Below, one piece after another: positions 35,745 through 48,804 of a stretch of 64,000 bases of DNA. Source of the DNA: Chiridota heheva (Eukaryota; Echinodermata; Holothuroidea; Apodida; Chiridotidae); contig JAIGNY010001587.1 of the NCBI GenBank assembly GCA_020152595.1, positions 1,480,001 to 1,544,000 on the forward strand, read 5' to 3'. The position numbers and the translations under genes are program-made. The notes under the pieces were generated by a model, which ran no database searches, had not been told where the DNA came from, and saw only the letters and a program-made list of their open reading frames with translations. Position 1 is the first letter of the stretch, and each line of letters begins with the position of its first letter.

Positions 35745-36059
35745 CTTATTTTGCTCTCAAATTTTATCATTTTCACCTGTTTTCATTTTGTATTTCTTCT
35801 TAAATTTTGTATTATCTCGCAGTGTTTTTTGTGTTGATTTCATTAAACTACTTATTTTTAACTGCATTGTATTATATTTTTGTGATATCTTTGATTAATT
35901 TTTGGCTAATTTTTCCATTTCATGACCCAATTCATGAGAATTGCTAGTGCCCTACTGCTTTTTATAATACTCAAATCAATTTGGATTACTGCATAACAAT
36001 GGAACCACACTCAATAAAGCTGACAAATCTGTCACTGTTAGTACTTATCTTGTTGCTGT

Positions 36060-39000
36060 CAAAGAGGATTACTACAGGAGCTAACATCCAGTTATTCAAT
36101 TGTTTGGCGTAAATCTCTTGTTCACAAAAGATTTCAGCATTTCCCCATTTCACTTTATCCAAATTCCTGTGTGTCTTTTCAAGCTAAAATTTTACAATGT
36201 GGTAATATAGAACTAAATCCAGGCCCAGATTATAGCAATGTTGACAATTTACACAAGTATGCTAATGCCTATGCCTATCATAAACACGAACTTTTGAACA
36301 TTCGTACATATTGCTCACGTAACATATCTGCTCATACCTTGATGGTTATAAAAAAAGTCTTGGAATCTAAGCTTCAAAAGGGGCCTCGCGGTGGTACCAG
36401 AAAACTGAACAATATAATTTTAGTATCTGACCAGAGTCCTATTGATGTTATTATACGTCTATTATACTATTAAATCAAAGCGTGCTGCAAGTCAAGAAAA
36501 TCAACATGTAATATCAATACAACCTGGTACCATTCCTACCAACTTAGGCCAACATATTGCTTACATCAACCCATGTTCATTAAGAAATAAAATACCATCT
36601 GTTATGGATTATATAATTGATAACAATATTGATATTTGTGCTGTTACTGAAAGTTGGATGTCAGTTGATGATGATGCTAAAAGAGCTGAACTAAAATCTA
36701 CAGGATACAATTTCATTGATGTTCCTTGGAAATCCATCAGAAGAAGCGGAGGAAGAGCTCTCATCTTCATGCAATCTCTTACTGTGAGATTGACTTCAAC
36801 AAAAGAATGTAACTCTTTTGAATTTTCAATATGGGATATAAACTCAGACAATCATAGATTTAAACTACTAATTGTTTACCGCCCACCTTATTCAACAAAT
36901 CACCCAGTTTCTTGTAATGTATTTTTTGATGAGTTTAGTGATGTACTTGAACAGTTCCTTGATACAAATGAGCCTGTTTTAATTACAGGGAATTTTAACA
37001 TTAATTTTGAAGACAGACTCAATCATGATCAAGTGAAATTTTATACCTTACTCCAAAGTATGTGCCTTGAACAATATGTTGTCACTCCTACTCACATCAG
37101 TGGTCACACTTTAGACTTATTTATAACACGCTCAAATATTGCAGTTATCATTTCCTACATCGGATTTTTACATATCAGATCATTGTTTCATTCAACTTTC
37201 CTAAGATTCCTTAAACCCAAACTTGATGAAAATACAATTGTTTACAGAAAATTCAAATCCATATCCCCTCCAACATTTCAATTTCAATTGGATTTGTCTA
37301 AAAGTTTTGCTTCAATGTCTGAAATCGACAATCATGCACCTGAACATGTAAAAACATTGGTAACTTGTCCAAAAATATCCTGGTACAATGATCAGATCAA
37401 GGATGTTAAAAGAGAGAAACGCAAAGCGGAAAAGATTTGGCGCTATTCAAAATTTAATGTTAGCTGGATTACTTACAAATAAAAGCGTGACATCTACACA
37501 ATCGAGTTGAATAATACCAGACATCAATTTTACTCTAATGCTATTGCTAAAAGAAACGGTGATCAAAAGAAACGTTTTAGAATCATGGATACTTTGCTTG
37601 ATCGAAAGCCCATCACCCCATTACCTCCTTACAATGATGCTTCTCATCTTGCCTCAGAATTTGGCGAGTTCTTTGTTGCAAAAATTGCCAAGATTGGATG
37701 AGCTTGATTGAGAGGTTGTGACCACACCCTTTGAGTTCTGGAGAAAATCCGTATGGACTTCATTTCAGCTCTTGACAGAGGAAGATGTACAAAATATGAT
37801 ACTAAAAACAAAATCTACTCAGTGCATCCTCAACCCACTACCCACTTGGTTATTAAAGAAGATTATCAATGTTTTCCTTCAAGTCAAGTCTTACTAAACT
37901 GGTTAATCTTTCTTTGCAACAAGGAGATTCCCTAAGCAATAAAAAGAAGCCGTAGTAAAGCCATCACTAAAAAACAAGGGTTTGATGTAAGTTATGATAA
38001 CTATCGACCAGTAAGCAATCTTAGTTTCTTGTTTAAAATAGTTGAGCGTGCTGTTGTTGAACAAATGATCAAGCATAGTCAGCAGCATGACTTATTACCT
38101 TCTTGTCAATCGAGGTTTCTCCCATTCCATAGCACAGAAACTGCTTTAGCTCAAATTCAATCAGACATACTGCTGCAACTAGACAAACAAAAATTGGTCA
38201 TTCTAGTATTCCTTGACTTAAGTGCGGCATTCGACACAATTGATCATGGTATGCTTCTCAAAACATTAAATAAGCGTTTTGGCATTGATGGAACCATCTT
38301 AGATTGGTTTGAATCCTATTTAGGTCAAAGGAAACAAAAAAATCCTTATCAGCAATGCTGAATCAAGGGCATTTGATATAAAATTGGGTGTGCCTCAGGG
38401 CTCTTGTTGTGGACCCCTTTTATTCACATGGTATGCATCTTCTTTTTTTGATGCTTTGATAGCCTTTTCTCCCGGTATTGATGACCACAGCGTACATGTC
38501 GTTCAATGCTAATGATCCATCAAATGTGATCTCAGTCATAGCTAAAATTTAAGGTTATTTGAAAATAGTTAAAGATTGGACGATTTCAAAAAGTGAAGTT
38601 ATTATTTTTGGATCAAATTACCAACTAACTAAATTACATATTGGCAGTATTGCTATTGGTAACGACAGTGTTAAATTATCTTCCACAGACTGTCAAATAT
38701 CTAGGCGCTTGGATAGATCAAGGTATGACAATGGCTGACCATGTCAATCACAAACGCAAAACTGCATTTTACCATTTATTTAACATCAGAAGGTGCATGA
38801 AGTTTTTAAACAGAAGCTCTGCAATATCTCTTGTAAGTGTACTTGTGCATAGCTGCATAGATTATTGCAATGTCCTTCTGGCAGAGGTGCCAGGTGTTAC
38901 AGTGAAAAAGTTGCAGCGTGTTTAGAATTATGCTGCAAGGCTCGTCATAAGAAGCAACCGATACACTCCATCACTATATCTACTGCAAAATCTTCATTGG

Positions 39001-39440
39001 TTACCTGTCTCATATAGAATTAAATCTAAATTTTAATCCTTACTTTTAAATCCCTTCATAACATGGCCCCGTTATATCTGACAGAAATGTTTCATTATAT
39101 AAACAAACCACTTACCGCCTTCGATCTTAAAACCACCTCATCCTTTATGTTCCCAAAGTAAACTTACATATGGCGATCGCTCTCTGCAAATATTTGGCCC
39201 AAAACTTTGGAATGACTTACCTCTTTCAATAAAACCTGCTCAATCCCTTAAACAATTCCACACTTTGCTTAAGACTGACTTATTTAATTGTGCTTTCAAG
39301 TCCTCTTTATAATTTTCTTGTTCTTTGTTTTCTTTATATTTCATGCTATTTTATTTACACATTTGTATTTATTTTCTTTATATGCATATTTTGTAAGGCG
39401 CATTAGAATAAGGTGCTTAGATAATGCGCCATATAAGTGT
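36060..39440 (+). pseudogene. Nearly full-length CR1-like LINE, inactivated
   Basis: Order: an N-terminal segment with CGNIELNPGP (2A-like, near 36192-36225); an APE-type endonuclease in frame 36442-37482 (INPCSLRNK, CAVTESWM, VYRPP, GNFNINFE, SGHTLDLF); a linker at 37507-37701; reverse transcriptase with DNYRPVSNLSFLFKIVER, LVFLDLSAAFDTIDH, GVPQGSCCGPLLF; and a C-terminal part with CIDYCNVLLAEVPG and LHWLPVSYRI. Lesions: a frame change near 36450-36480; the endonuclease GDFN motif reads GNFN; SDH is intact only in another frame near 37170; stops near 37480 and 37700; the YADD region is lost near 38480-38510. The 3' tail has GGCGCATTA (39397) pairing perfectly with TAATGCGCC (39422), then ATATAAGTG. 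Confidence 0.88.
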
Positions 39441-40930
39441 AATCAACTTAAACTTAATTTTGTTGCTTCCATTTTTTTAATTTCAAATGCGTTCTTCTTA
39501 AGTTCTGAAAGCTGCTTTGAGTCTCCCCACCTCTGATCCCCTCCTTATATATGGAAACTTTTAAGAACTTGGGGATAGCAGGGACACGATTTGCTTAAAA
39601 ACTATGGGAGTAGATGTCTATCACATAAATGCGTTCAGAGGAGCATCACACTTACCACTCTGTTTTGATTATAATTGTTTAAAGGTTTATGACTATTTCG
39701 CAATTTCTATATTGGTTGAACAAGAATTGGAATCTGTACAGATTATGTTTTGAATGTTGGAAAAAGCACTGATCAAAGTTAGACTAGTTGTTGATGTATG
39801 TGATCTTTAACTATTTAAAGAGGCAAAATCGTCATATGGATCAAAATAATATAATTTGATATTTCAAATTGAGTGATTATCTGAAATTTTGACCGATTAC
39901 TGGACGATTCGTTGGCTCATTTCTTATGGAGTAGTCTATTCCTGTTACAATTTTACTGAGGGATGGAAAATATTCAAAGACTTTTGTTCAGAATTTTCTT
40001 GCACCACTTTAAAGAAACAGACATTTAAAAATCAAAGGATTTACAAGAGAAAATACCATGGTCTCTCTGTAATACATCACAAAATTTGCATTAATATGCA
40101 AATTGTGCTTGAGATTTAAAAATGCTGCGGTAAAATGGTCAATGTTGAACCGATTTTTATGAATTCTTTTACCTCTATGTTGATTTCTAATAGATTAAAA
40201 AAATTAGGCCACTGTTTTCTCTAAACGTGACTATAATTTTAACCAGGGAGCTGTCATTTATGATTTAGCTCTCTGCTACCAACCAACCAAATATACCAAA
40301 ATGTTTATCACAACATGACCTTATCCTAATCAAATGTGTGCTACCTTGTGAAGATTTGAGTAGAAGGTGAGAACTCGCTTTAAAAAATTAGGGCTTGATA
40401 TTTAGGCTTACCTGAGAGAGCTGAGGAATTACGCCTGCTAAAATCTAAAAAGGACATAAAACTGCGAAAGTAAAGGTTTGCTTCTGTTTTACTTTAAATT
40501 GGTACTCATTTGATTCCCTATAATGTTGGTTGGTGTAAGTCATACCTATTACGCGAAAAAGTCAGATCTTACTGTTGCATGCTTTTTTTGGGCATGTATG
40601 TATTCACGAATGACACGGTCCTCCTGCAAGTGCAAATCACCAACGACATGTTAAATCTTAAGAATTTGCACCCAAACACAGCAAGTAAATTATACGAATA
40701 CTAAGTAAATCGATTGCAACTTAGGTAAGCCAATTTATCTCCACACCCTTGACAATTGGTATATGTACATGTAGGCCTAGTTATGGAATTATTTACCATC
40801 GTTTGGCCGTAATTTCTTTCACTTTAACCCATTTCTGTATGCTGACATTATATAATTGCTGTTTTTTACTGATCTGCGGCCTCTGTACACGCCACCAGTA
40901 CTTTAAGATATGACTAGACCTAATACTACT
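39441..40930. other. Intergenic DNA, nothing recognised
   Basis: Only short unsupported frames (for example 39889-40119 and 40510-40704). Confidence 0.4.
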
Positions 40931-40940
40931 ACGTAGTACT

Positions 40941-43558
40941 AAGGGTTCTAGCTAGACAAGTTTGAATGCCGGGCTCCAGTGATAATTCAAGGTGACCTCT
41001 TAGACCCCCTCCCATGAAGAACTGTTCAAATCTAGTCCACTTTTATTGACAAATTGTCAATTAAAAAGTTTTTTTTTTTTTTTTTTAATCGGAATGGTAG
41101 AAGGATTTACAAAATATTTGTTATGTGCAATGGATATTCAAAATACAATGGATATTTAACTGTCAAAGTGCCCTTCTCCCCTTCCCCTCCCTTAAAAAAA
41201 AAGTACAAACATATGCCGAAAACTCTTCTCTCAATTCCCATTGTTATTCATCTTGCCGAAACTTTTTACAGCTTTTATTTTCGTCCCAGTATCGTTCGAC
41301 GAAAGCCAAGCGGCACATGCTCCTATTAACTACGCAACAACTTTTATCAATACAAATCAAAAGAATATCGATCAGTCCGATGTTAAGTGCATATGGGGTT
41401 TATAACAAATGTGATTGGTTACTACTTACAAGTCTTACATTCCACAACTGGTTATCAAATTTGGCTGTGGATATTGACTTGGTTGTTGATGTTATTATGT
41501 CTGTCCGTACATCGTACCTGTGTTCTCGTCCGGGTCGTATTAAGCATTTTGTGATAGCATTGTTTCTATCATAATCGATTACGCAGGTGACGACCCAGTC
41601 ATTGTAATTTTGTGTTCACTCGTCGTCGTTGCATGCCTTGGACCTTTGGGGGTGTAATTTTTACTTTGTTAAAGTTTGTTTGTATGGCAAGTGACGGACA
41701 TGGCAAGCTGGCAACAATGATAACACATGTTGATGACCTCTATGAAATTCTAACTGATCTCTTTCAAACCTCTGTCGATAATGGTACTATTCCTAACAAG
41801 TGGAAAGAAGCAAACATATGTAGCATTTTTAAAAAAGGTGATAAACAAAACCCAGCTAATTATAGACCTATTTCCCTCACCTGCATTTGTAGTAAAATCC
41901 TTGAGCATATAATCCACTCACATGTGATGAAATTCCTTAATGAGCATAATATCTTAACTGATTTACAACATGGCTTCCGTGCAAAAAGATGGACCGAAAC
42001 ACAACTCCTCTTAACAATAAATGATATCTCTAAACAAATTGACCAAAACAGTAACGTCTCTATGGCTATTCTTGACTTCTCAAAAGCCTTTGATAAAGTC
42101 CCACACCAGCTCCTGTTATCCAAACTTTCCGCCTATGGCATTGATGGAAATCTTCTGGCCTGGTTTGCATCATTCCTCAACAACCGCATCCAGCGTGTTG
42201 TTTGTGATGGTGAAATCTCTGATTCTAAACAGGTTTTATCCGGTGTACCACAAGGTAAATGACATCCCTAATAATATAAACAGCACAGTTAGACTGTTTG
42301 CTGATGACTGCCTTGTGTACAGAACAATTGATAACCCCTCTGACCAACAAATCCTCCAAGATGATCTTAACAAACTTAAACAATGGCAAAACAAATGGCA
42401 AATGAATTTCAACCCCTCTAAATGCTACATCTTGTCAATTTCCTCTAAGAAATGCTTTAAATCACCTGTTTATACCTTATGCAACCAGCCACTAAAACAT
42501 GTCAACTCCCACCCATACCTAGGTGTTGAAATTAGTAATAAACTTAGATGGGATGAACATATACATAACATAACCAAGAAAGCTAACTCTATACTTGGCC
42601 TATTAAAACGTAACCTCTCAAACTGTCCCACCAACGTTAAATCCACTGCTTATAAAGCTCTAGTCAGCCCAGTACTTGAGTACGCATCTGCAGTCTGGGA
42701 CCCCCATCTTCAGTGTGATGTGGATAAACTTGAATCTATTCAAAGGAGAGCAGCCAGGCTCTGTATGGCAGACTACTCTTATAAATCTAGTGTAAAAAAC
42801 ATGCTTTATGAATTAGATTGGCCCCTGCTTAAAACAAGAAGATACAACACCCGGCTACATATGCTATATAAAATCAATAACAATCTTGTCGCCATCAATA
42901 AAGATGAACTTATCCCCACCGTCAGAACTAATACAAGAAATAATCATGACCTTAATTTCCAGGTTCCCTATGCTAAAAAGAATGTATATAAACACTTTTT
43001 CTTGCCTCACACACTAAAGGATTGGAATGCTTTACCGTCAGACATTGTACATGCACCAAGTCTCAAGTGTTTTAAAGCTAAACTTACTGACACTTGTATT
43101 GCTAACTAGTTTTTTTTAGTTTTTTTACATATACTTTTTACGCTCGGTTGGCGTTCATGTCCTCTTGAAGGATTTTTGCCGACTTAACCGATTCAGATTC
43201 ACAAGGATTAAAACATGAACCTGAATTGTGTGCATGTACGTACGTTTATGCAAAGAGCTTCGTGTTATGGGTGATTTTATGAAAATACAGTATGTACATT
43301 CAATTGCGTTAAATTCTTATAGTTCAGTTGTTTTGATCGGAATTTAATGTGCGTAATGTATGTTATGTTATGTGTGTAAATCAGCGGATGACATAAATAG
43401 AGCGAGAATAAAAGGAGATCTGTTTAAACACTTAATTATTTAAGCGAATTGAACTTTTGAGTGCTGGGCGGAAGAGTGAATCTTAGAGCCGAGTGGTGGG
43501 CGGAATTGCGAGTCCTGGGCGGGCCCGCCCAGCGCCGCCCACCGTAGCTAGAACCCTG
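40941..43558. mobile_element. hAT-bounded element, 2.6 kb, with 8-bp target duplication
   Basis: Left end AAGGGTTCTAGCTAGAC; reverse complement of the right end CAGGGTTCTAGCTACGG. Flanks 40933-40940 and 43559-43566 are identical (GTAGTACT). Most of the interior (about 41700-43200) is a LINE that must have inserted later. The remaining roughly 1 kb shows no hAT transposase, so the carrier was probably non-autonomous. Confidence 0.85.
41700..43220 (+). pseudogene. 5'-truncated LINE with internal deletion (reverse transcriptase)
   Basis: Frame 1, to 42262, has ICSIFKKGDKQNPANYRPIS, AILDFSKAFDKVPHQLL and VLSGVPQG. Frame 2, 42266-43109, resumes at VNDIPNNIN, FADDCLVYRTI, SPVLEYASAVWDPH and RRAARLC and ends FKAKLTDTCIAN. 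The stretch normally joining VPQG to the INDI segment (roughly a dozen residues) is missing, giving a small out-of-frame deletion at about 42255-42265. Otherwise both frames are open and well kept, so the insertion looks fairly young. The clade (Jockey/CR1 or RTE-X type) is not resolved. Confidence 0.87.
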
Positions 43559-43566
43559 GTAGTACT

Positions 43567-45284
43567 AGCTAGCCTAGGCCTACGAATCATCTAATCTTCA
43601 AGGCCTCAGTATGGATTGACATTGGGATTGCCATACGAGGATGGCCAGCCATCACTAACGGCAGCCATACTAACACGGCAGCATCAGTCTAATGGTACTA
43701 TGGGGAGTACTACCATTCTTCATAGGCCTACTCAAACTCCTTTGCTCTGAATCTCTAATTTAGGGTATGAACAATAACATACATTAAATATTTATACGCT
43801 TAAACAAAGTCAATGGGCTTCAACGTGTGTTTTCAAAAAGAGTTGCCCAAAAATTTTGGGCAGCTTGATTTTCGATATGAAGACTTCCTTATTTCAACCT
43901 GAAAATCAGCACATGAAAACTTGAATTTGTTTTACACATTGTGAATATCATAATAACTCAATTACTCTTCCATAAGGATACACATTTTTCGTTCAAAAAT
44001 AAAGTTTCAACACATTTTCTGCGAGCGTCTTGACAAAAATATAGCACTCACGTCAGCATTTTTCCCAACCAATAAGCAGATGTGTAAAGAAATTATTGAC
44101 ATATTTTGAGTGCGTTTCTGAATCCTCTGTGCAGTCTTGAACATATGAAGTTGCCATTATGTGTCCTATGTGCGTGTCACGTATGTAGTACGATGCGTAC
44201 AATTTGTATGTATTACTATTAACAAAGAACAAGGGCGTTTAAGTTGTCAAATTCGAATGAATTTTGATAGTACGCAACAATTCAATTGTCACGTTTTTAA
44301 ATGAAAGTGCAGTGTGATTTTTGTTGTATTTGCGCCCGTTTTGGCCCCTCCCTTTTTCAAGTTGTATGTGCGCGTTTGCAACATTATTTGCAACACTATC
44401 ATTCTGTGCACAAGACACTGAATTTCTTCCAGAAAATTGACCATTTTTACCTTTTTTTACAAAGAATTCGGGAAATCTACAAAAACGTAAAGTGAAATAA
44501 GTTGTTTAGTTTGATGTTTCTGTGGTTACAATACATAAGACAAAAGCTGAGGGTATCGGTGTTAATTTGTATGCTCTTTTGTGACCACTGTACAGTAGGA
44601 GAGGATATGAATTACCGATCGTGTCTACTACACCCTGACATTTATTCTGTGATAGGATATTTTACAGCAATATCCTCCCTATCTAGCTGTAGGTCGACAT
44701 CAACCTAAGATGAGAGACATTTTTCGCAACAAAATACTCACATTGAAAATTCATTATTCACATGGAAGTTGTATGAATGTCTGCTTAGAAAAGTTTACTT
44801 CCTATAACTCCACACAAAAACAAGTGTAATAAAAGTGAATTTCCCAAAAACAAAGTATTTTGTCACCATTCCACTTCAAGTTCTCGGAGAAGTTTTTATA
44901 AGTGATTGTATGCAATTTGTCAAAACATGTCACAACGTAATGTGAAAATAGCCAATCAGGCACCAGGAAAGTTAATACAGTGTCTACGGTAACTTTAATG
45001 GCATGTATAAGTTGTAGAATATACATCCTTGCAAGAAATATGATATTTATTAACACAGTGAGTCTATTTTAAGCTACCGTAGTTTCTAAAAAACTTCCGC
45101 TTTGTTTAAATTACAGGAAGTCTATCTTGAAAATGGCCATTTTCATCAACAAGTTCCTAACAGATTGTCCTAGGTTTTTGCCGAAAATTCCCGTTTTTTG
45201 GTAAAATGGAGTTGAAAGTATGTACATCTTATTAGAGATGAATCAAAATAAATCAAAGTAAAAGTTTGTAAATGTGACACATGG
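43567..45284. other. Intergenic DNA, nothing recognised
   Basis: No supported exon or repeat family. Confidence 0.4.
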
Positions 45285-45625
45285 TAACAGTTTGAAGTTG
45301 ACCAAAGAGTTCTCAGGGATATATACTCGGCATTTTAGCTTTTCGCAAAGAGTTGTTAATGAGTGGAATGGTTTGCCTGAGTGTGTAGTTAACTCCAATT
45401 CTTTTCACAATTTCAAGGTCACCATTAATTAGCATTTTACTAACTCTGGGCATCTTTGATTTTTTTGTTTTTTGTTTGTTTTGTGGTGGTGTTAGTTTGG
45501 GATTTTTATGGGGTGACTAACCCTTATTAGGCCATAATCTTGTTATCTTATGTTATGTTAAATGCATGTTTTTTAGAATGTAAAGGTGAGCTACGATATT
45601 AGCTTATAAGCTCTAGCTGTGGATG
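45285..45625 (+). pseudogene. LINE 3'-end fragment
   Basis: One frame reads VNEWNGLPECVVNSNSFHNF, the typical C-terminal tail of LINE reverse-transcriptase proteins, followed by a 3' UTR-like stretch (GTGACTAACCC, then ATTAGGCC). Heavily 5'-truncated. Confidence 0.6.
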
Positions 45626-45639
45626 GTGCCAATTTAATA

Positions 45640-46850
45640 CAAAAGCAAATCTCAACGACATATTGATTACACGTAAGAATAATATTTTTATCAACACCAT
45701 CAAAACTAGAGGAATCTCAAGATATGTCTTATTGTTTTTTAATAAAGGAAAATGGCTACTCACTTCCGAGATCAAATGTGAAATTTACCAGTGCTAGACT
45801 TGTTGAGGGACACATTAATGTGCGTGCGAAGCGCTGCGTCTTTTCGGCATGGAGTCCAGGGGTACCCCTTCATGCTTAATCCTCTGGTGAAAAAGCTCTG
45901 GTATTTTAGCTGTAATCATACCTCAGAATGAAACTATTCTTATTGATAAGGACCAATCATTAGCTAGCCAAACAGGACGATCGCTTACTATGCTATCGTT
46001 CTGTCTTCTGTATCCATGTAAGGTATTTTATTTATGAGGTTAATTAAGATTATTAAGTCTAACAAAAATTAAATGTAAAAAAAAATAATCAAACAAATTT
46101 AAAAAAGAATTCTCGTGAGAGGCAGGGCGAATGCCCAGAATGGCAGAGCGGGCCCATGAAGAGGTGGAGTGGGCAGCCCCTGTGAAACGGTCTGCATCAA
46201 ATGTGATTGATACATACTAACATAGTCAACATGCTATGGTATCATGAAATCATACCTTAGCAACTATAAAACTTTGATTCTTTTTAGACACTGATTGATG
46301 GGAATTCTTAAGTGCATTATATTTCATTTTCATAACTATATGTTTTAGATATGTTTATAGACCGCACTTGAAATTCCAATATCCATCAAGTTTTGTTTAT
46401 TTTTGCTTCTTACTTAAAGGAGACATAAAGGCTGATACAATTATTATTTCATATGATCGAGGATACAAATCTTAACCAACTGGCCAAGCACAGCAAGTTA
46501 AAACTTTATTCCTATCTCAAGTTATTCATGTTTGAAATCAACACATGGGGGCTGCCATTTTGTTCAATTCTATATTGAAATATTGTGCATGATGACATAG
46601 TTTTCCCAACAGGAAGATAAGGATTATAATGTATTTCTTTCTCAATGTGATTGAAGTTTTTATTCCAAAATGATGTCACAAAGTTGTAACAACATATTTT
46701 GATCATTTCATGTGTACACAAAAATTTCCTTGACACTTACAAAAGAAAAACAATTTTTCATAAGCTAGAAAACTAGAGGTAGATTATAAAAAATACAAAC
46801 ATTTCAACATCCTGCTGGGCTGATGACATCATAATCTGCAGGTTTTGAAA
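45640..46850. other. Intergenic DNA, little recognised
   Basis: No gene seen. AAAGGAGACATAAAG near 46417 recurs inverted as CTTTATGTCTCCTTT near 47200 and 54611, marking a dispersed repeat family. Confidence 0.4.
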
Positions 46851-46853
46851 TCA

Positions 46854-47285
46854 AAATGGCGGCTCCCATGGTACTATTAGGTAGTAGTATTAAAGCTTTT
46901 AATAATTACAACATATGTGTTAAGATTGCTTTGGGAGTTATGAAACTTGGTCAGAACATTTGTTATTTTAAATTATATTATATGAAATAAGGATTATGTC
47001 AACTTTAAAATATGTTAATTATTGTACATACATAAGATGATTCCTTTCATATCTATATTAAAAATGGCAGCTCCTATGGTACTATTAAGTAGTTAAAGAT
47101 TTAAATAATTACATAAAATGTGTTAGACTTCGGGAGTTATGAAACTTGGTCAGAACATTTGTTATTTTAAATTATATTATATGAAATAAGGATTATGTCA
47201 GACTTTATGTCTCCTTTAAAATCTCCTATGAAACTCCTAATTATTGTACATACAGTCAGATAGATTCCTTTCATATCTATATCTA
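46854..47285. repeat. Tandem duplication of about 210 bp
   Basis: 46854-47060 and 47063-47285 share AAAATGGC(G/A)GCTCC, GGGAGTTATGAAACTTGGTC and TATTATATGAAATAAGGATT in the same order. The second copy carries an extra CTTTATGTCTCCTTT segment. Confidence 0.85.
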
Positions 47286-47704
47286 GGAGAAGAAGTTCAA
47301 TACACTCCCTCTGTAAGAGCAAAATCAATTTAGGGCATGTTTTGAAGACTCCAAGTGCTTTAAAATTTAAATTCCAGTTGTTACAATAAATACATACAAT
47401 TCAAGTTATTTAAATTTCATCATGAGCATATCTTAAATCTAGGGTAAAAAAACAAAAATATCTTTTATTTAAATATGTTCATTGTTATTTAGTCACTTCA
47501 GTTTTTAAAATCTAATGTTGGTTTCAGATAGCTTCATATTTTTTTTTTTTTTGCAGTGGGAAAAATTAAAAATAGAAAAGAATTAGTAAAGAATTTCGGC
47601 CAGTGGTGAGGTTTGTTTTAAAAGCAAGAAGCCCTTGGGTTTCTTCTTCAATTGTCCTTAATGATTCATATTCTTTTTGGAACTAATGAATAAACGAATA
47701 GATC

Positions 47705-48067
47705 AGTAGTCAAGCATGTTTATCTTATATGAAAGAGGACTTCGTGAAGAAAGTGTTCAAAAATCTTATTCCTTTAAGGAGATATTTGGGTTTAAAGTTT
47801 GGTATCATTTGTGTAAAACGATTGAAATCAGACTAGTTGTGATGTCACAGCCTCAGATTCTTCAAGGTCTATATGTATGTTAAGAAAACTTACTTAATTT
47901 TTCACTATTTAAATTATTTTTCCTCAAACTTTTTCAGGTGGTATATTATAAATACCCTTCCTAGTTTCAGTTTTACTACATTTTTGACAAATCCCATGGT
48001 TTTTAAGCAACAAAATCGCAGCATAAAATATGATAGAATACATAAACACTTTGAGGAATCTGAGGCT
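47705..48067 (+). repeat. Interspersed repeat family X, copy 2
   Basis: Matches 15945-16325 over most of its length, up to GAGGAATCTGAGGCTGT. A short inverted copy of that last motif (CACAGCCTCAGATTCTTC) lies inside at about 47844. It joins directly to the right half of a THAP element. Confidence 0.6.
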
Positions 48068-48318
48068 GTAAAGGTTACTCTTGGTATTCCTGGTGAATAT
48101 ATCAAACCTAAAATGAAGTAAAATCAGAAGCAAACAAAAAACTGTATTTAATAAACTTTGCTGAACTAGTATGTTAGCATGGTAGGTTAGCATGCAGTGT
48201 GTTTGTTGTTCATGTAATGTGACTGAGCTGTGTGAAGACGCGTGAAATGCAGCGATGCCTACCCTGTAGAATGGCTTCCAGTGTAGTTAGAGTCATGTGG
48301 TGAAATCCTATATTTCTC
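48068..48318 (+). mobile_element. THAP-element right half, copy B
   Basis: Aligns with the distal parts of copies A and C: GGTATTCCTGGTGAATATAT, TTAGCATGCAGTGTGTTTG, GTGACTGAGCTGTGTGAAGA and the end GTGGTGAAATCC. The left half with the zinc-finger coding region is replaced by family X DNA. Ends about 250 bp upstream of the DHCR24 start codon. Confidence 0.65.
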
Positions 48319-48565
48319 ATGGTATGTGAATATGGATAAAAACCTACAATAGCAGTAAAATTTTATGATCACACTTTACGTCACGGAATTGCTTCATGGG
48401 TTTTCTAGTACAATGTCAGAAATAGTAAGTAAGTTTGATAAAACATTTCAATGCTAATTTTCTTGTGCTGTGCTTGATTTATCATCAACACTTTTAACAG
48501 CCGATCCCTGTTTAAATTAACAATTTTCTTGCTTTCATTGTAGAAGAGAGTTACAGTAAGACAAA

Positions 48566-48804
48566 ATGATGTTTCCGGTATGGGTGACTTTAATTCTGGC
48601 CCCCATCATCAGTCTGGTTGTGTGGATCAAGATAAAAGGATTTGAATACACCATCACCCATCAGCGATGGATATTTGTTTGTTTCGGTCTCCTTCCTGTG
48701 TCTTTCATCTATAGCTTTCTGCTGTTTTTCCGCAACTTGATCGTCTTCAAGCTAAATAGTGCTCCAGAAAACATGATCAGAAGGTTCAAGAAGTTGCAAA
48801 TCAG
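48566..48804 (+). CDS. DHCR24: DHCR24 coding exon 1
   Basis: Encodes the membrane-anchoring N-terminus, including [20 protein letters not shown] and VFKLNSAP. Ends phase 2 at the donor GTATAT. Confidence 0.93.

Noticed and set aside
48541..48565. DHCR24 translation start further upstream
   Set aside because: A TAG lies at 48541-48543 and the protein beginning at 48566 already matches the family N-terminus.
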